Source: Erythrophleum ivorense | Taxonomy: Eukaryota; Streptophyta; Magnoliopsida; Fabales; Fabaceae | Assembly (NCBI GenBank): GCA_026724425.1 | Contig: JAIUCV010000661.1 | Span: 248,001 to 312,000 of the forward strand | Reading direction: 5' to 3' | DNA: 64,000 nt | In this document: in pieces, positions 1-11,117 of the stretch | Position numbering within the stretch: the first letter of the stretch is position 1 | How the letters are laid out: the number at the start of each line of letters is the position of its first letter | The notes under the pieces: generated by a model | Seen by the model: the letters and a program-made list of their open reading frames with translations, nothing else | What the model was told of the DNA's origin: nothing | The model's database searches: none | Translations under genes and position numbers: made by a program

Positions 1-1439
1 CCTTTTGGAAAACTCATGGGAGGGCTTTTTAAATGGAAATTTTGAGATTTTCAGGGTTCTTAGAAGCCCTGAAAAACATGGAAATCCCTGGAACAATTAA
101 AACCTCTCTGGTGTATGGTTTTGAATGTCGGTTGACCCAAACTTTGACCTTTTCGTTTGGGAAGGTTTAAAATCCAAATTGAGTGATTCCAAAGCTATTT
201 TACAATTTTGAGAACCTAAATTTTATAATGGAAAAGATAGTTCTCAAAAAGGAACAAAAATGAATTTAAAATGAAAATGCTACGAACGCAGGATGTAAAT
301 GTCATTTTAATGAACAATTTTTATCTCCTTTTCCTTTATAAGGGGCATCCCACTCTCTCCTTCTTCTAATCAACTTATTTTCTGCTCAAGGCTAGGAGAG
401 AGCTCAGCTGAGAAGGGCACACCATAAGAGGAGAAAAGAGAGGGAAGAAATCAAGGAAAAAAGTGAGAAAAACTAAGGGTTTTCATGGAATTTCCTTCAT
501 ATATCTTGTTCTCCTCCGTTTGCTCTTTCTTTCCATGGTTTTAATGGATGAATTGGGTCTATTTTGGCCTTAGTTCAGAGGAGAAAGTTTAGAGTTTCAA
601 GAAGGAAGCTAAAGCAAAGAAAGAGACTCTTGAAGAAGCCAAGGAACCAAGGTACATCATCTTGTTTTGTTGCTTCTTCCTCCTTTGTTCATATGTGTCA
701 TGGTTTGGCCTTGGAGAGAGCTTGGGAGGGGGAGGAATTTTTGACCTAGATCAAGTAAGAATCCTAAGAATTAGGCTATAGGAACCTAGGAAACGCAAAG
801 AGAATTGAAGAAAAACCATTGAAACTTCGGATAAAAAAGTTAGGAATTTATGGAGGAAATGTGAAATTTGTTTTGATTCAAGAATTCTCTAGCCTATGTG
901 AGTGTTTTCTTGACTTCCTAAGACCCCTAGGAAGCCTCCAAAGTGCCCCTTCTATCAAGAAAAATTTGCAAACTTCATGGGCTTAAATTCCTCCCTATGT
1001 CTTGGCCAAGCATGGTTGGTAGGGCCAAGGAGTGTTCTAATTTGTTCTAAGCTTGCTTTGAGACTTTATGTGATGGAAAAAGATGAGAGGAAGCCTTGGA
1101 AAAAATTTTGAAGCCATAGATTGAGAGTTGGAAGTATGGGTTCCATAATGTAGTCTTAAAAAACAACTTGTATCTAGACTCTTGGAAATAAATTTGTGAT
1201 GACTTCAATAAGTCTAAATGGAACCAAGAGGCCTAGATATAAGAAGAAAATGAAGCCAAGAGCTTGAATTATGGTAGTTGATTCATTAGGCCTTTTATGG
1301 AACTAATATGTGACCATTGAGCCAAGTATGCTTCCTTGGTGTGATTTAATGTTATAGCTTGCTCTAAGAGTATAATTGAATCCTATTTGTTGTATCTAGG
1401 CCAAAGAAATCAAGCTCCATTTATTTATGGGTGTGAGAT
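1..1439 (+). mobile_element. 5' LTR of element K, first part (continues left of window)
   Basis: This is the left part of a long Ty3/gypsy LTR whose first bases lie outside the window. It carries the block AGGGCTTTTTAAATGG near position 26, which recurs in every LTR here (inverted at about 13450, 27370, 32530, 49060 and 58490). A TATA-like box followed by a CT-rich stretch at 335-370 shows that transcription runs to the right. The LTR is interrupted at 1439/1440 by solo LTR M and resumes at 4918. The join was found by comparing the text on both sides with the uninterrupted LTR sequence near 3050-3150. Confidence 0.75.
335..343 (+). promoter_or_regulatory. Probable LTR promoter TATA box of element K
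   Basis: TTTATAAGG is followed within about 30 bases by a CT-rich stretch (CCCACTCTCTCCTTCTTCT), the usual layout of a plant LTR core promoter. The homologous place in the neighbouring LTR M has TATATATAAG. The position is inferred from sequence only. Confidence 0.5.
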
Positions 1440-4400
1440 TGTAATGTTCGATGTTTGTTAAAATGATGGAAACAGATATGTTTTCATAGTAGGTCTTTTG
1501 AAATAAATTGGTTAAGGTCTAGAAAATTTAAAATAATAATCTAGACATTAAATAATAAATTTAGGAGGCTAGAGGTACCCTAAAACAGAGGCTAAAATGG
1601 TCAGATAGAAATTAACGAAATAGTTATGAAACGTAATGGCATTTTTGTCATTTTAGGTAAATTTTGGAATTCTCATAGGAGGGCTTTTTAAATGGCAACT
1701 TTGAGTTCTCTGGGGCCCTCAGAGGCTCTAAAACCATGGGAAGTTCTGGGATAATTAAAACCCCTCCGGTGTATGTTTTCTAATGTTATTTGACCCAAAA
1801 TTTGACCTTTTTGTTCGGAAAGGTTTAAGCTCTAATTTGAGTGATTCCAAAAGCATTTTATAAGATTAAGGGCCTAAATTTTATGATGGAAAAAATAGTT
1901 CCTAAAAAGGAGCTAAAACGGACTAGAAACAAAAATGCCAAGATTGAAGGACAAAATTGGAATTTATAGAAACTACTTCCTAAACCTAGCTATATATAAG
2001 ACCACGCCCCACTCTCCCTTTCACTTAGCTCATTTTATTTCTACCCTAAACCAGAGAAAGAACTAAGAGAGTGAGCTACACAAGGGAAAAAAGAAAGGAA
2101 GAAGAAAAAGCAAGGAAAAGATATGGTTTTTCATGGATTTCATGCTTTCTCTTTAGCAAACTCCTTCTCCTCCATCTTCCCTTCTTTCCTATGGTTTTGT
2201 TGAAGTTTTTGGATCTTTTTTTAGGGTAGAACGGAGGGGAAATTTTGAATTCAAGGAGAAGAAGCTAAGCAAAGTGAAAAACAAGCAAAGGAAACCAAGG
2301 AAACTAGATATTTTGCCATTCTTATGCTTGATCCTCCTTGTTCCTTCTCTTGTCCATGTTTCGCCCTATGCAAGACCAGCCAAGAGGGTTTGGATTTCTA
2401 GCTAAACCAAGCATGAATCTTAGGAAAATGAGGGAGGAAAACAAGAATATGTAAAGAAAACAATAAAATAACTACTAGAATTCAAGATAGAAAAGTTAGG
2501 GTTTCAAGCGTTCCTTTAAAATTCTATTTTGATTCAAGAGTTCTTAGGCTTCAATGAGTGTTTGGATGAGATCTTGAGATCCCTAAGAAGCTTCCCACAT
2601 GCATCTTCCATAAAAAAAATAAAGCAAACTCAGGTGGTGTCTCCTTAAAGCATAGCCTCGCCCTAAGCTAGATGGAACACCAAGAGGTAGTTTTAATTTG
2701 TTCCAAACTTATTTTTGAGTCATATATGATGGAAGAGGATGAGAGGAAGCCTTGGAAAAATTTTAGAAGCCATGGATTGTGAGATGTAACTTTAAGTTCC
2801 ATATTATGGCTTAAAGAAGAAATACCTAGCTAGTCTCCTTGATTTGATTGTGTGATGACTCCAAGAAATTGAAAAGGAGTCAAGAATCATAAATGGATGG
2901 AAAGATTAGAGCCAAGATTATGTATTCTTAAGGTTGCTTTATCAGGTTCAATATGGAACCATAAAAGAGCCATATGAACTATCTACTTTTTCTAATGAAT
3001 GTATAGCTTTAGAATTTGGTTCAAGAGTATAATTGGCTTCCATATGATGTGTCTAGGCCAAAGGAAACAAGTCCCACATTCTTGTATGTGTGTGGCTGAG
3101 GAAGAGCAACCAAATTCAAGAGAAAAACTATGTTGTTGTAACAAAGGTAGCTCTTTCTTCTTTCTTTCGTGCATGAGTGGATGTTTGTCTTATCTTTGAA
3201 TGTATGTATGTATGTGTTAATCCATGAAAAAGTGTTCTAATATGTATTCATATGCCATGGTACTATGATGTTGTTTTATGCATTCAAATGATACTTTATG
3301 ACCTTGCTTTGGTTTGCTTGAGTGTGGTGACGCCAAGAACCCACTAGCCATGGCGAGGATGAGCCAATAACCTTCAAGAATGGTTAAGACAAAATTTAGA
3401 GTCTCCCAAGAGTAAGGCTTAGTTAAAAGCCTTTAAGAAAAAAGGTGAGACAAGTCCAAAATCCTTGAAGAGAATGGGTGAGACTAAACCACTTGCTTGG
3501 CAAGCCTATGTATATTTTGTATGACTTCTTAAATGCTAGAAATGTTTCATGAATGATTATATGTCCTATGATAGCCATGCATGCATTTTTAGACATAAAT
3601 TTTCATTCTTTATGTGTGGTTGAAAGGGAGAAGAGTTATTGGAATTCCTAGAATCTCATTCCTTCCTCCCCACATGTCTAACATGTCTAGGTGGACCAAG
3701 TGAGTAAAGGAACGGAAGCCACCAAGCCTAAAGGAAGAAGAGTGACAACAAAGTGTGAAAATTTGATATTTTGTAGCCATATGAGTGGCACATGATGTAA
3801 TCCCTTATTGTATATGTTTTATGACTTCATAAACACATGTAAATATGCAAATATATCATGTATGTATGAGATTTAATGTCATATATATATATGATATAGC
3901 ACATTTTGGGTATTGAATGGCAAGAATTAATATATGTGCCCTTGTGTATATCTTGGGGTAGATGAGGGAGTTTGTGAAATCTGGGTTTGTACACCTTTGA
4001 TACATGTTTAGTAGACCATTTTAGTTCTTTCCCACATACTCAAGTGCCTATGGTTGCCTTAGAACCTAAAATGGACCATTTAGAACCCTTATATGACACA
4101 AAAAGAGCATATTTACAACCCAATATTAAGATTTGACCAAATGAACGAATTTTCTCATGAAATTTGGCATGCTAATAGGTCTGATTCAGATCTTTTTGAG
4201 ACTAGATTATTTGGAGCTTTGTGGAATTAATTATGATTTCTCAAAGTTGGCATTTTTCTCCTGATTTGGTATAAATACTGTTTATATGGTCAGTTCCTTG
4301 TACTGTGTCATTAGAGAGCCAAATGATGTCCAATGCTCATGAAATTTTATACGAATAAATTAGACATAATAATATTTCTATGGCCACCAAGATCACCCTA

Positions 4401-4917
4401 ATTGGACATCTGAGCAGGGAGATATGAATTTTTGAAGTTCATAGATAGTACCGATAGTGACAGGCAACCTTGGTTACTGTTCTATCGATTTCTAGTGGCT
4501 AGACATCCCTAATTTGGTCTAGAATTATTTCTAGCACAAAGTAGACATTTGTAGCTTTCTAGAATGGTATATTGTGCTTGATTTTGAGCTTTCTAGAATT
4601 AGTTATGATTTTTCAAAGTTCATAATAGAAAACTAGAATTTCAATTTGAGGCTGCACACATTATTTTCATGTATATACTCCATTAGCTTGAGTTCTTGGC
4701 TACTTTTTGAGATGGTTTTGAGTTGCATTTGTGTATTTTAATGTAAAAATGAGATGGATGACTTCATATGGTCCATGGGACATGAAACAAAAAATTTATC
4801 TACGACATAATGCAAATTTAATTAATTTCTTAATGGACTTTCCTTGGTAAATTTGTATGATCCAAGGATGTAAGCTTAGAAATAACATGAGATGAGCTTA
4901 GTAATTATGGTGTTACA
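1440..4917 (+). mobile_element. Solo LTR M inserted in the 5' LTR of K
   Basis: The segment starts TGTAATGTTCGATG and ends TATGGTGTTACA. It is 3478 bp long, nearly the same as the intact 5' LTR of element G (3476 bp). No gag or pol lies next to it and the outer LTR resumes at 4918, so it is a solo LTR. The flanking bases (GAGAT on the left, AGACC on the right) do not form a clean 5-bp duplication, so the insertion is old or the edge has been altered. It contains the shared LTR blocks, a TATATATAAG box at 1991, and the repeated phrase ATGATTTTTCAAAGTT in its last kilobase. Confidence 0.75.
1991..2000 (+). promoter_or_regulatory. TATA box of LTR M
   Basis: TATATATAAG is followed by a pyrimidine-rich stretch (CCCACTCTCCCTTTCACTT). 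It lies about 550 bp into the LTR, the same relative place as in the other LTRs. This box fixes the transcription orientation of this LTR as rightward. Confidence 0.6.
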
Positions 4918-6623
4918 AGACCAAAAAGGGAAAAGAGTAATCAAGAAAGAAGCTTGTGTTTAATTGCTAAGGTAGCTCTTCACTCCTTCTTGTTTTCATT
5001 ATTAGATGTATGATGGTCATTGTATGTTGTATATGCATTTATATTATGAGATATTCCATTTGATGTTGCCTTGTTATTTTGGTACTAATATGTTGCTTGA
5101 ATTATGTTTTAGGTTGTGAAATTTGCTCTTAAAGGTAAAGTAGTACCAAAAGTCCCTTGAAATGGGTGAGGTGAAGCTAAAAGTCTCTAGGCTTGAGTAA
5201 AACAAGGCCAAAAGCCTCATGGATGAGTGAGACCAAGTCAAAAGTCCCTAGACCAAGGGTGAGGCTAATCCAAAAGTCCCAAAAATGGGGTGAAACTAGA
5301 CCAAGAATCCTTAGAACTTACTCTTGGCTTTGATATGTTTCCATGGCATGTAAATTATGGTTTGAATGACTTTTAATAGGGTTGAATGCTACTTGTGTAC
5401 TTTGACATATTTGTATGCCATGATTGCTTACTTGAATGGGTGTTTGAGCTATTGAGATTCTTTAAATCTTACTCCTTCCCTCTTCTATCTAACCATATTT
5501 AGATGGAGCTCAAGGAGATCAAAGTGCAAGCCGAGGAACATGATTAGTTATATTTTGGTACTAGTGTAGATTTTGATGCAATGGATTGTTAAAGGTTGAA
5601 TGTACATATTATTTTTAAGATATAAGCCCTTGGGCAAATGTAAAAGATGTGTAAAGATAGTGTATGAATCAAAGTGGTAGCCAAATGAATGAGATAATGC
5701 ATTTTGATTACTTGGTGGCCTATCCTTGATTGTGTATTCTTGTATGTGGCATAGTGAGTTTGAGATGTGTGATGTGTTGGACCACTTAGGAATCACATAC
5801 ATGCTATGTTTATGCTTTAAAACTTACCCAAAAAGTGATAAAGAAATTAAGAAGCCATTTGGACTCACTTTGACCCATTATATGGTGCCAAATTTTCCAT
5901 ATTCTTGAGCTACGTCAAGATTTGACGAAATGAGTTTTTCTTGGCCTTAAATTTGGCATGCATATAGGTCTCATCTATAACTTTTTGGAAAGCTAAAGTG
6001 CATATTATTTGGATCTCTAGAGAATTTTTGGTGATTTTTCAAAGTCGGCAATTTTTGACAGTTTTGGCATTGTTATTATGCAAATGGTCAGATTCTTTAC
6101 TTATGTCACTCATAGGCCAATTGTTGTCCAATGGTTGTGAAATTTTACAATCATAAATTAGATATGATAAAATTTCTATAGCACTTGAGAGAACCTTATT
6201 TGGATTTATATAGAGAGAGAAAAGAATTTTTGAAATTCTAGATCAGTATCAGGGGCACAGCCAGACCTCTATTACTATTCCATTAATTTTCAGGGGCTAA
6301 ACGCTTCTATTTTGGTTTGGCATTATTTTTACCCTCAAGTTAACATTTGTAGAATTTTATAATATGGTTTTCTTAGTTTTTATTTTTCTAGAATTTGTTA
6401 TGAATTTTTGAAGTTTATATTAGTAACTTATGATAGCAAACTTGGGCAGTCGGACGTTTAGTGCTTTTTTGTTGTCAATTATGGTCCAGCTAAGTTTTCA
6501 TGGCCTAGAATGATTTTTAACCTATAGTTGACATCTAGAGATTTCCATAAAGTTATGATTTGCTTGATTTTAATTTTTTGAGAATTAATTATGATTTTTC
6601 AGATAATGAAGTATGGTATGACA
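4918..6623 (+). mobile_element. 5' LTR of element K, last part
   Basis: This is the end of the outer LTR, resuming after solo LTR M. It ends TATGGTATGACA, a mutated form of the common end TATGGTGTTACA. It is followed after three bases by a primer-binding site, which identifies it as a 5' LTR. The phrases AATTTGGCATGC and ATGATTTTTCAAAGTC recur as in the other LTRs. Short open frames in it are chance. Confidence 0.7.
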
Positions 6624-6626
6624 TTT

Positions 6627-6638
6627 TGGTATCAGAGG
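6627..6638 (+). other. Primer-binding site of element K (tRNA-iMet type)
   Basis: TGGTATCAGAGG matches 11 of 12 bases of the plant initiator-methionine tRNA primer site TGGTATCAGAGC. It lies 3 bp after the LTR end, as expected for a 5' LTR. It shows that K is transcribed to the right and that gag should follow, which it does at 6779. Confidence 0.8.
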
Positions 6639-6778
6639 AAAGGTTCAAGCACTTTACTCAGTGTTTGGCTCCTTGATTATATGAATAGCCTATGTTGCAG
6701 TGTGAATTTCCATGAATTAAGTGTATATATGCTTAAAATGCAACTGTGTGCTAAAGATAGTGATTCTTTTTAGATAAG

Positions 6779-7540
6779 ATGATGGAGACTAGACAGGGCA
6801 AAGGTAAAGGCAAGCCACTTAGGGCTTAGAGGGATGAGTCTGAGGACCTTCTACGCACCATCATAGAGAGGCTTGACAGATATGAGACCATGAGGGGCCA
6901 ATAGCAGGAGATGCTGGAATAATAGAGATATATTGCACAACAATAGCATGAGATGATAATATGGTTCTAAGATACCCTGGCCAAGCAAGAAGAGGCAAGG
7001 GAGGCAAGGAGAGAAGCACGTATACCCCAGCCTTCTATCTCTGGCAATCCACCTGTACCTCCCCAAGAGCCAGCTCAGACCCAGATACCTATTCAAAAGT
7101 TACCAAAATCATTTAGAAAAAATAGTCTATCCTCATTTGATGGGGAATTGGATGCAAATAAGGCAGAGGGATGGGTTATAGAGCTAGAGAAAATATTTGT
7201 AGTGATGGATTGTACCATAAAGTAGAAAGCTCAGCTCGCCACATTTATGTTATAGAAAGAAGTCGATAGATGGTGGCATAGCACAAAACCCCTAATGCAG
7301 ACCAAGAATATTCAAATTACTTGGGAAAACTTCTGGTAAAGTTTTATGAAAAATACTTCCCCAGTTCAGTAAGAAAGCAGAAGGAAATGAAATTTATGGG
7401 TTTGAGGTAAACAGATGAGATGATTGTAGATCAATCTATGGCAAAATTTATTGAGTTGTTGCGGTATTCCTCTTACCCCTAAAGATATGATGATGAACCC
7501 TAAAGATGGGAGCAGTTTGGGACTGGGTTATTGCGGTATT
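6779..7540 (+). pseudogene. gag remnant of Ty3/gypsy element K
   Basis: A decayed gag begins at ATG 6779 (a second ATG follows directly). Successive frames read a basic N-terminus (METRQGKGKGKP), a glutamine/arginine-rich coiled stretch, a proline-rich linker (QPSISGNPPVPPQEP), then capsid text with SFDGELDANKAEGWV, LEKIFVVMDCT and AKFIELLRYSSYP. These are typical of plant Ty3/gypsy capsid proteins. In-frame stops, mostly TAG, and at least one frameshift near 7320 break it. It is cut off at 7540 by solo LTR E, and the rest of gag including the zinc knuckle is missing. The next piece of K is the protease at 21519. Confidence 0.75.
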
Positions 7541-10463
7541 TGTAACACCTTAACCTCTAGCTCATACCCAAGATGCCCTCTTACTCATATGCACGTGCGG
7601 AACTCACAAGGGAGATAATTTACTCTACCTTATGCTTCTTTCTCTATGGCACTATGTGTGGGTAGAGATCCACTTAGAAGTAATATGGACTGGTTGAGCT
7701 CTCTCTATGCTTCCCCATGCTCAATTACACTATTGAGACTTATTTCAATCCCCACAATATGCTTTAAACTCATGGAAAGCAAAAAGGGATTGGAGACATG
7801 CATTTTCGTTCTTGGCAGATTTTGCTTCATTTCTGGGCTAAGTTTGAAAATCCGTAACTAAATGTAGAAAAATCGTAACTGCATGATCTGGGTCATTCTA
7901 GAAATCTTGGGACATCTAATTCATGCTAAAAATAAGTAGAAGTCTCATTATCTCACATACTCTGCGTTTGACATCAAAATCATTCACTGGTCAGAGGGGG
8001 CTTCTTTGCTGTCACAGTTTACTGATATGGACTTTGAAAATGTCTAACTAATTCCAAAAATATCCAATGCTCATAAAATATATCTCTATGGCAAGATATA
8101 GATGTTAGCTAGAGGATAAAAATATCTCCAGATCAGTTCACCAAGCCAATTTCCCGGAAACCGATGAAACAGTACTTCGGGTCTGGTTGGGTGTCTGATT
8201 CTGGGCAGGAACTTCGAAATTGCATAACTTCCTCTCTAGACCTCTAAATGAGGTGATTCCAGTTCTTACAAGTCACTGTGACCATCTAGTTTCTGTGTAT
8301 AAAATTTTGTAGCCATTGGACTACGTTTGCCCCTCAGATGACACGTTTATCAAACTGACCAAATAAACAGTGATTTCCGAAATCCGATTTTCTGATGTCA
8401 ACTTTGAAAAATCATAGAAAATGCTATAGACCTCTAAATGACATGAACTCTAGCTTCCCAGAAAGCTCTAAACATAATCTAGCTACATGTCAAATCTCAT
8501 AACAAGGAGAGGTCATATGGCTAATCTATGACATCATGTGTAAGAAGGCCCTTTCTTGGCCAAAAGTGGGGTTCATAGGGTCCAATCTTGGCTTTTCTAC
8601 TTCTATGACTCTTTGAGCACATGAGAAAGCATCTATAGGAGCTATCAATCATGCCTCAAGTGTCTAATAACTTAGATTGGGGAAACTCACTATCCCATGC
8701 CCACTTATGCACCCATATAGTTTATACTACTTTGAGTATTGCATATCAAAATTGCCTCTTCATTCATCATAAACTTCATTCTCATACATTCATCATTCAT
8801 ACATACATTATCTTACAAAAACTCTTAAGAACTACATCATATACATCAGTACTTTACATATACAACTCTCATGTACAACACATTACAAGAAGCCTTTACA
8901 CTCTCCTTTAGCTTCCCCTAGCTTCATGCTTGGTGGTGGTTCCCATCTCTAATCTCACTTGGCCCACCTGGCATGGTTGGATGGTGGAGAGGGAGGGTGA
9001 GATTCGGAGAATCCCAGTAGTTCAACTCTCATTCAATCATACATATATCGCATGCAACAAGTCTTATTATGCATGTATGGCATGTTAGCATATAAAACCA
9101 TGATGAAAACATTTAAAACATATGAATTGGCCATGCATAAGGAGAACATTCTCAACATGTGAGTAGGCCACACATAACATTTAGGAGCTTGCTAAGTACT
9201 TGGATTAGCCTCACCCATTTCCTTGTGGCTTTTAGATTTGCCTTACCCATTCTTTAGAGGTCCTTAGACTCAACTCTTACTCTTTGGGAGTCAACCTCAC
9301 TTTTGGGAGACTTTTTACTCTTGTCACAACCAACTTAGGGGTTTGGCTCATCCTCACCTTGGCTATAAGGTTATTGGCTTTTCCATTTCCTCAAGCAAAC
9401 CAAAACAAATCACATAAATCATCATTTCAATTCATAACATATCATCATGCTAACACACTTCTCATAGCTCATATCCTTCATACACACAAGCAAGACAATG
9501 TAAACACACAATTATGCATGAGAGAAAGTGGAGAGAACTACCTTGTTAGCTATTCACTACTTCCTCTTTCACTTGACTCCTCCCTTGTGGATTTCACTAC
9601 CACTTCTAGATGGGAGCGCTTCTCTTGAGCCTAACCACACAAAAGCATGGAATTAATACCTTAATACTTGATTCTTAAGCTAGGGATCTCTTTCTAGCAA
9701 CCCTACTAAGCATGTCAAGCTAGGGTTCTTTCTCTCACTAGAATTCATTAACTATTCTTTCTCTTCTCTCAATCTCTCAACTCTTAAGAAGAGAAAGCAA
9801 GGAAGAGAAGGCTACATGACTTCTAACCTCCCTTAAGAGTGGTTTTCCACTCTCCCTCCTCTGAACCAAGCTCAAAACATGGCTACTTCAACTATTAAAA
9901 CCGTGGGAAGAGAGGATAAGGGGAGAAGAGCAACATACTAAGAGAAAAGCAATGAAAATCCTTACCTTTCTTGTTCTTCCTTCCTCCTCTAGGCTTCTCT
10001 CTCTCTCCTCAGCCCTTTTCTCTCTCTTAAAGTGAGCTTAAGTCGGTTACAGAGTGAAAGAATGAGTTGGGATGGTTTAAAAAGTCAAATTTTCTATTTT
10101 CACGCTTTTTCGGACTAACCCTCGCTATAGCGAGCCATAACCCTCGCTACGGCGAGCTCGAATAAGTCCCAGACCTCTGCCTTCGCTATGGCGTTCGCTA
10201 CGGCGAGCAACTCTCTGGATTTTGTATGGGGGTGCCCGAACTCGCTATAGCTAGAAGCTTTCTCGCTATAGCTAGAAGGCAGTCTCGCTATAGCTAGACC
10301 ATTTCTCGCTATAGCGAACAGGTACATTCGCTATAGCTAGGCTGTAGCTAGCAGACTTAGAAAATTTTCAGCTTCCAAAAATTTTCAGCTTTTATTTTCT
10401 TTCCCTTTTCTTTTCTCATTTCTTTTCTATTTTCTTTTTCTTTTCTTTTTCTTGGCTGTTACG
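7541..10463 (-). mobile_element. Solo LTR E (palindrome-array subfamily)
   Basis: Read on the plus strand it begins TGTAACACCTTAACCTC and ends CTTGGCTGTTACG. Transcription orientation is leftward, by homology with LTRs whose TATA boxes and primer sites are clear. Start and end match solo LTR D (53985-56913), which ends CTTGGCTGTTACA, so the last base here appears mutated A to G. The flanks carry the direct repeat GTATT (7536-7540 and 10464-10468), consistent with a 5-bp target-site duplication. Length is 2923 bp. It contains the palindrome array at 10121-10340. Confidence 0.75.
10121..10340. repeat. Array of palindromic CTCGCTATAGCGAG-type motifs in LTR E
   Basis: About eight copies of a 14-bp word occur in 220 bp. 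CTCGCTATAGCGAG (10121) is a perfect palindrome. CTCGCTACGGCGAG (10143) and several CTCGCTATAGCTAG variants (10241, 10262, 10284) follow, ending with TTCGCTATAGCTAG at 10327. Spacing is irregular, about 20 to 60 bp. In LTR orientation the array begins about 120 bp from the LTR start and lies upstream of a TATA-like TTTTTAAAC, the position of U3 control sequences. Function is unknown. Confidence 0.85.
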
Positions 10464-11117
10464 GTATTCCTCTTGGTGTGCCTCACCCTTAGGGTTCTTT
10501 CTTTGATTTAGGATAGAAACAAATGTGGCTAAATGAATGAGGAGGTGGGGTGCCTCATATATATATAGGTAGGTTAGGAAGAACTTTTCAAAAATTTCAA
10601 TTTTGCCCCTTTGACTTGGCATTTTTGTTTCTAGTTCATTTTAGCTCCTTTTTTAGAACTGTCTTTTCCATTATAAAATTTAGGTTTCCAATTTAATAAA
10701 ATGCCTTTGGAATTACTCAAATTGGAGTTAAAACCTTTCTGAATGAATCTGTTAAAGTTTGGGTCAACCGACATTAGAAGACATTTACTGGAGGGGTTTT
10801 AATTGTCTTGGGGCTTCCCATAGTTTTCAAGGCCTCTGAGAACTTTAGAGAACTCAAAACTTTCATTTAAAAAGTCCTCCTATGAGAATTTCAAAATTTG
10901 CTTGAAATTATGAAAATGCGATTACATTTTATCAATCTTTTGTTCAAATTCGTTTCTTCATTCCAGCTCCATTTTTCTTTCTGTCTGATCCTGGGATTCT
11001 CACTTTTAGGAGTCTAGAATGCTACTTAAATTTTTTGAGACCTTAACTAATTTATTTTAGAGGACTTGCTTTGAAAATGCATCTATTTTCGTCGTTTAAT
11101 GAAAATCGAACATTACA
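10464..11117 (-). mobile_element. LTR fragment H (start of an LTR, truncated)
   Basis: Reading leftward from 11117 the fragment begins TGTAATGTTCGATTTTC, the start of the G/M-type LTR. It passes the shared AAAGTCCTCCTATGAG-type block near 10875 and reaches a TATATATATA box near 10560. It stops at solo LTR E, so only the first 650 bp or so survive. At 11118 the text changes to the interior of the 3' LTR of G, into which H seems to have inserted. The left part of H is missing. Confidence 0.6.

Noticed and set aside
1435..4922. Clean target duplication for solo LTR M
   Set aside because: The flanks GAGAT and AGACC do not match well enough; I do not claim a duplication here.
9284..9628. A 114-codon plus-strand open frame
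   Set aside because: It lies wholly in solo LTR E, opposite to LTR transcription, and the matching part of LTR D does not keep it open.
10121..10340. CRISPR-like array of short repeats
   Set aside because: The repeats are palindromic words inside a plant LTR, irregularly spaced, with no leader or cas genes; the setting is eukaryotic.
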